The notes below the pieces were generated by a model. That model saw only the letters and a list, made by a program, of their open reading frames with translations. It did no database searches and had not been told where the DNA came from. The position numbers were made by a program, and so were the translations under genes. From an uncultured Planctomycetaceae bacterium (GTDB taxonomy: Bacteria; Planctomycetota; Planctomycetia; Planctomycetales; Planctomycetaceae), in contig CAIJTL010001675.1 of assembly GCA_903823545.1 (NCBI GenBank), positions 1-7,712 on the forward strand: a stretch of DNA of 7,712 nt. The letters run 5' to 3'. Positions 7,531 to 7,712 of the stretch are shown piece by piece (position 1 is the first letter of the stretch; each line of letters opens with the position of its first letter).

Positions 7531-7543
7531 GTCGCGAAGCGAC
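7531..7543 (+). repeat. GAA-loop hairpin, copy 1
   Basis: GTCGC-GAA-GCGAC, a perfect 5-bp stem with a 3-base loop, followed directly by GTCAGCAGAT. The same arrangement recurs at 7600 with T-A replaced by C-G in the stem. Confidence 0.8.
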
Positions 7544-7556
7544 GTCAGCAGATAGC
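7544..7556 (+). repeat. Outer inverted repeat, left copy (13 bp)
   Basis: GTCAGCAGATAGC is the exact reverse complement of GCTATCTGCTGAC at 7700-7712, the last bases of the window. Together they bracket the inner hairpins. Confidence 0.85.
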
Positions 7557-7575
7557 TGCGGGCGTAAGCCCGCAG
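7556..7575 (+). repeat. GTAA-loop hairpin, copy 1
   Basis: CTGCGGGC (7556-7563), loop GTAA, GCCCGCAG (7568-7575): a perfect 8-bp GC-rich stem. The inverted counterpart at 7681-7700 keeps the loop but has a different stem. Confidence 0.85.
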
Positions 7576-7599
7576 AGAAATGTTGAAACCTCTTGGAGA

Positions 7600-7612
7600 G
7601 CCGCGAAGCGGC
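7600..7612 (+). repeat. GAA-loop hairpin, copy 2
   Basis: GCCGC-GAA-GCGGC with tail GGCAGCAA. It is part of a 22-base arm (7599-7620) that pairs with 7637-7658 with one mismatch. Confidence 0.8.
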
Positions 7613-7644
7613 GGCAGCAAATTGTTGTCTCGCAGATTGCTGTC

Positions 7645-7657
7645 GCCGCTTCGCGGC
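7645..7657 (-). repeat. GAA-loop hairpin, copy 3 (inverted)
   Basis: GCCGC-TTC-GCGGC on the plus strand, i.e. the GAA-loop hairpin on the minus strand. It is the mirror of copy 2 across the 16-nt centre. Confidence 0.8.
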
Positions 7658-7680
7658 TAGGAGCACGATTTCCAACAAAT

Positions 7681-7700
7681 CCTTGGGCTTACGCCCAAGG
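7681..7700 (-). repeat. GTAA-loop hairpin, copy 2 (inverted)
   Basis: CCTTGGGC-TTAC-GCCCAAGG: a perfect 8-bp stem whose loop is the complement of GTAA. Outer stem pairs differ from copy 1 on both sides, preserving pairing. Confidence 0.85.
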
Positions 7701-7712
7701 CTATCTGCTGAC
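7700..7712 (-). repeat. Outer inverted repeat, right copy (13 bp)
   Basis: GCTATCTGCTGAC, the perfect mate of 7544-7556, ending at the window's last base. Confidence 0.85.

Larger units (their letters stand above)
7531..7712. repeat. Composite nested inverted repeat built of small hairpins
   Basis: The segment reads as two mirrored arms around a 16-nt centre (7621-7636). Left arm: a GAA-loop hairpin (7531-7543), a 13-bp terminal repeat (7544-7556), a GTAA-loop hairpin (7556-7575), a poorly conserved spacer, and a second GAA-loop hairpin with its tail (7599-7620). The right arm mirrors these: 7637-7658 pairs 21 of 22 with 7599-7620, a TTAC-loop hairpin is at 7681-7700, and the 13-bp repeat returns perfectly at 7700-7712. 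The element reaches the window edge and is probably incomplete. It resembles REP/BIME-type or MITE-like interspersed elements; no transposase is visible. It lies just upstream of the BatE-like gene and could affect that gene's transcript. Its frame-wise translations (Ala/Arg/Ser/Gln-rich) are not real proteins. Confidence 0.85.

Noticed and set aside
7508..7678. 57-residue N-terminal extension of the BatE-like protein from the ATG at 7678
   Set aside because: It is translated entirely from the palindromic repeat element and would put the signal peptide in the middle of the protein.
7531..7712. CRISPR array
   Set aside because: The repeats are inverted, short and differently spaced, with no uniform spacers and no cas genes; they form hairpins rather than direct repeat-spacer units.

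Overview
The window looks like chromosomal DNA of a planctomycete (Planctomycetota, Pirellulales/Planctomycetales type). This is inferred from protein architecture: a very long secreted WD40/caspase-like protease, a HEAT-repeat protein fused to an outer-membrane-type beta-barrel, a BatE-like TPR/SH3 protein, mostly weak Shine-Dalgarno sequences, moderate GC content, and hairpin-rich interspersed repeats with GAA and GTAA loops. No database search was possible, so the taxonomic call is tentative.

Layout. (1) Positions 1-538, minus strand: the 5' part of a gene for a membrane-anchored or exported von Willebrand factor A (VWA) protein, cut by the left edge. Its reading frame stays open back to an ATG at 763, 2 nt after the stop of the next gene. 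(2) Positions 766-4614, minus strand: a 1282-residue exported protein with degenerate beta-propeller (WD40-like) blades, a PDZ-like stretch, a conserved linker segment, a beta-rich region, a C14 caspase-like domain with an intact His/Cys dyad, and a perfect EF-hand loop near the C-terminus. It probably forms an operon with the VWA gene. (3) Positions 4615-4829: a divergent intergenic region. (4) Positions 4830-6683, plus strand: a secreted protein with N-terminal HEAT-like helices, two Cys-x-Cys motifs, a proline-rich linker and a C-terminal beta-barrel ending in Phe. (5) Positions 6740-7507, minus strand, convergent with gene 4: a signal-peptide/TPR/two-TM/SH3 protein resembling BatE of the Bat aerotolerance cluster. 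(6) Positions 7531-7712: a composite nested inverted repeat made of two hairpin families whose stems change in a compensatory way while the loops stay fixed. It runs to, and probably beyond, the right edge.

All four proteins have export signals or membrane segments, so the region concerns the cell envelope. The most interesting functional unit is the caspase-like protease with its VWA partner: sensor domains (propeller, PDZ-like), a possible Ca2+ site (EF-hand) and a metal-dependent adhesion-type domain (VWA) in one transcription unit suggest a regulated proteolytic module outside the cytoplasm. The domains are seen in the sequence; the joint function is inferred. Caspase-WD40 proteins are already known from bacteria, so the novelty would lie in the combination rather than in the protease family.
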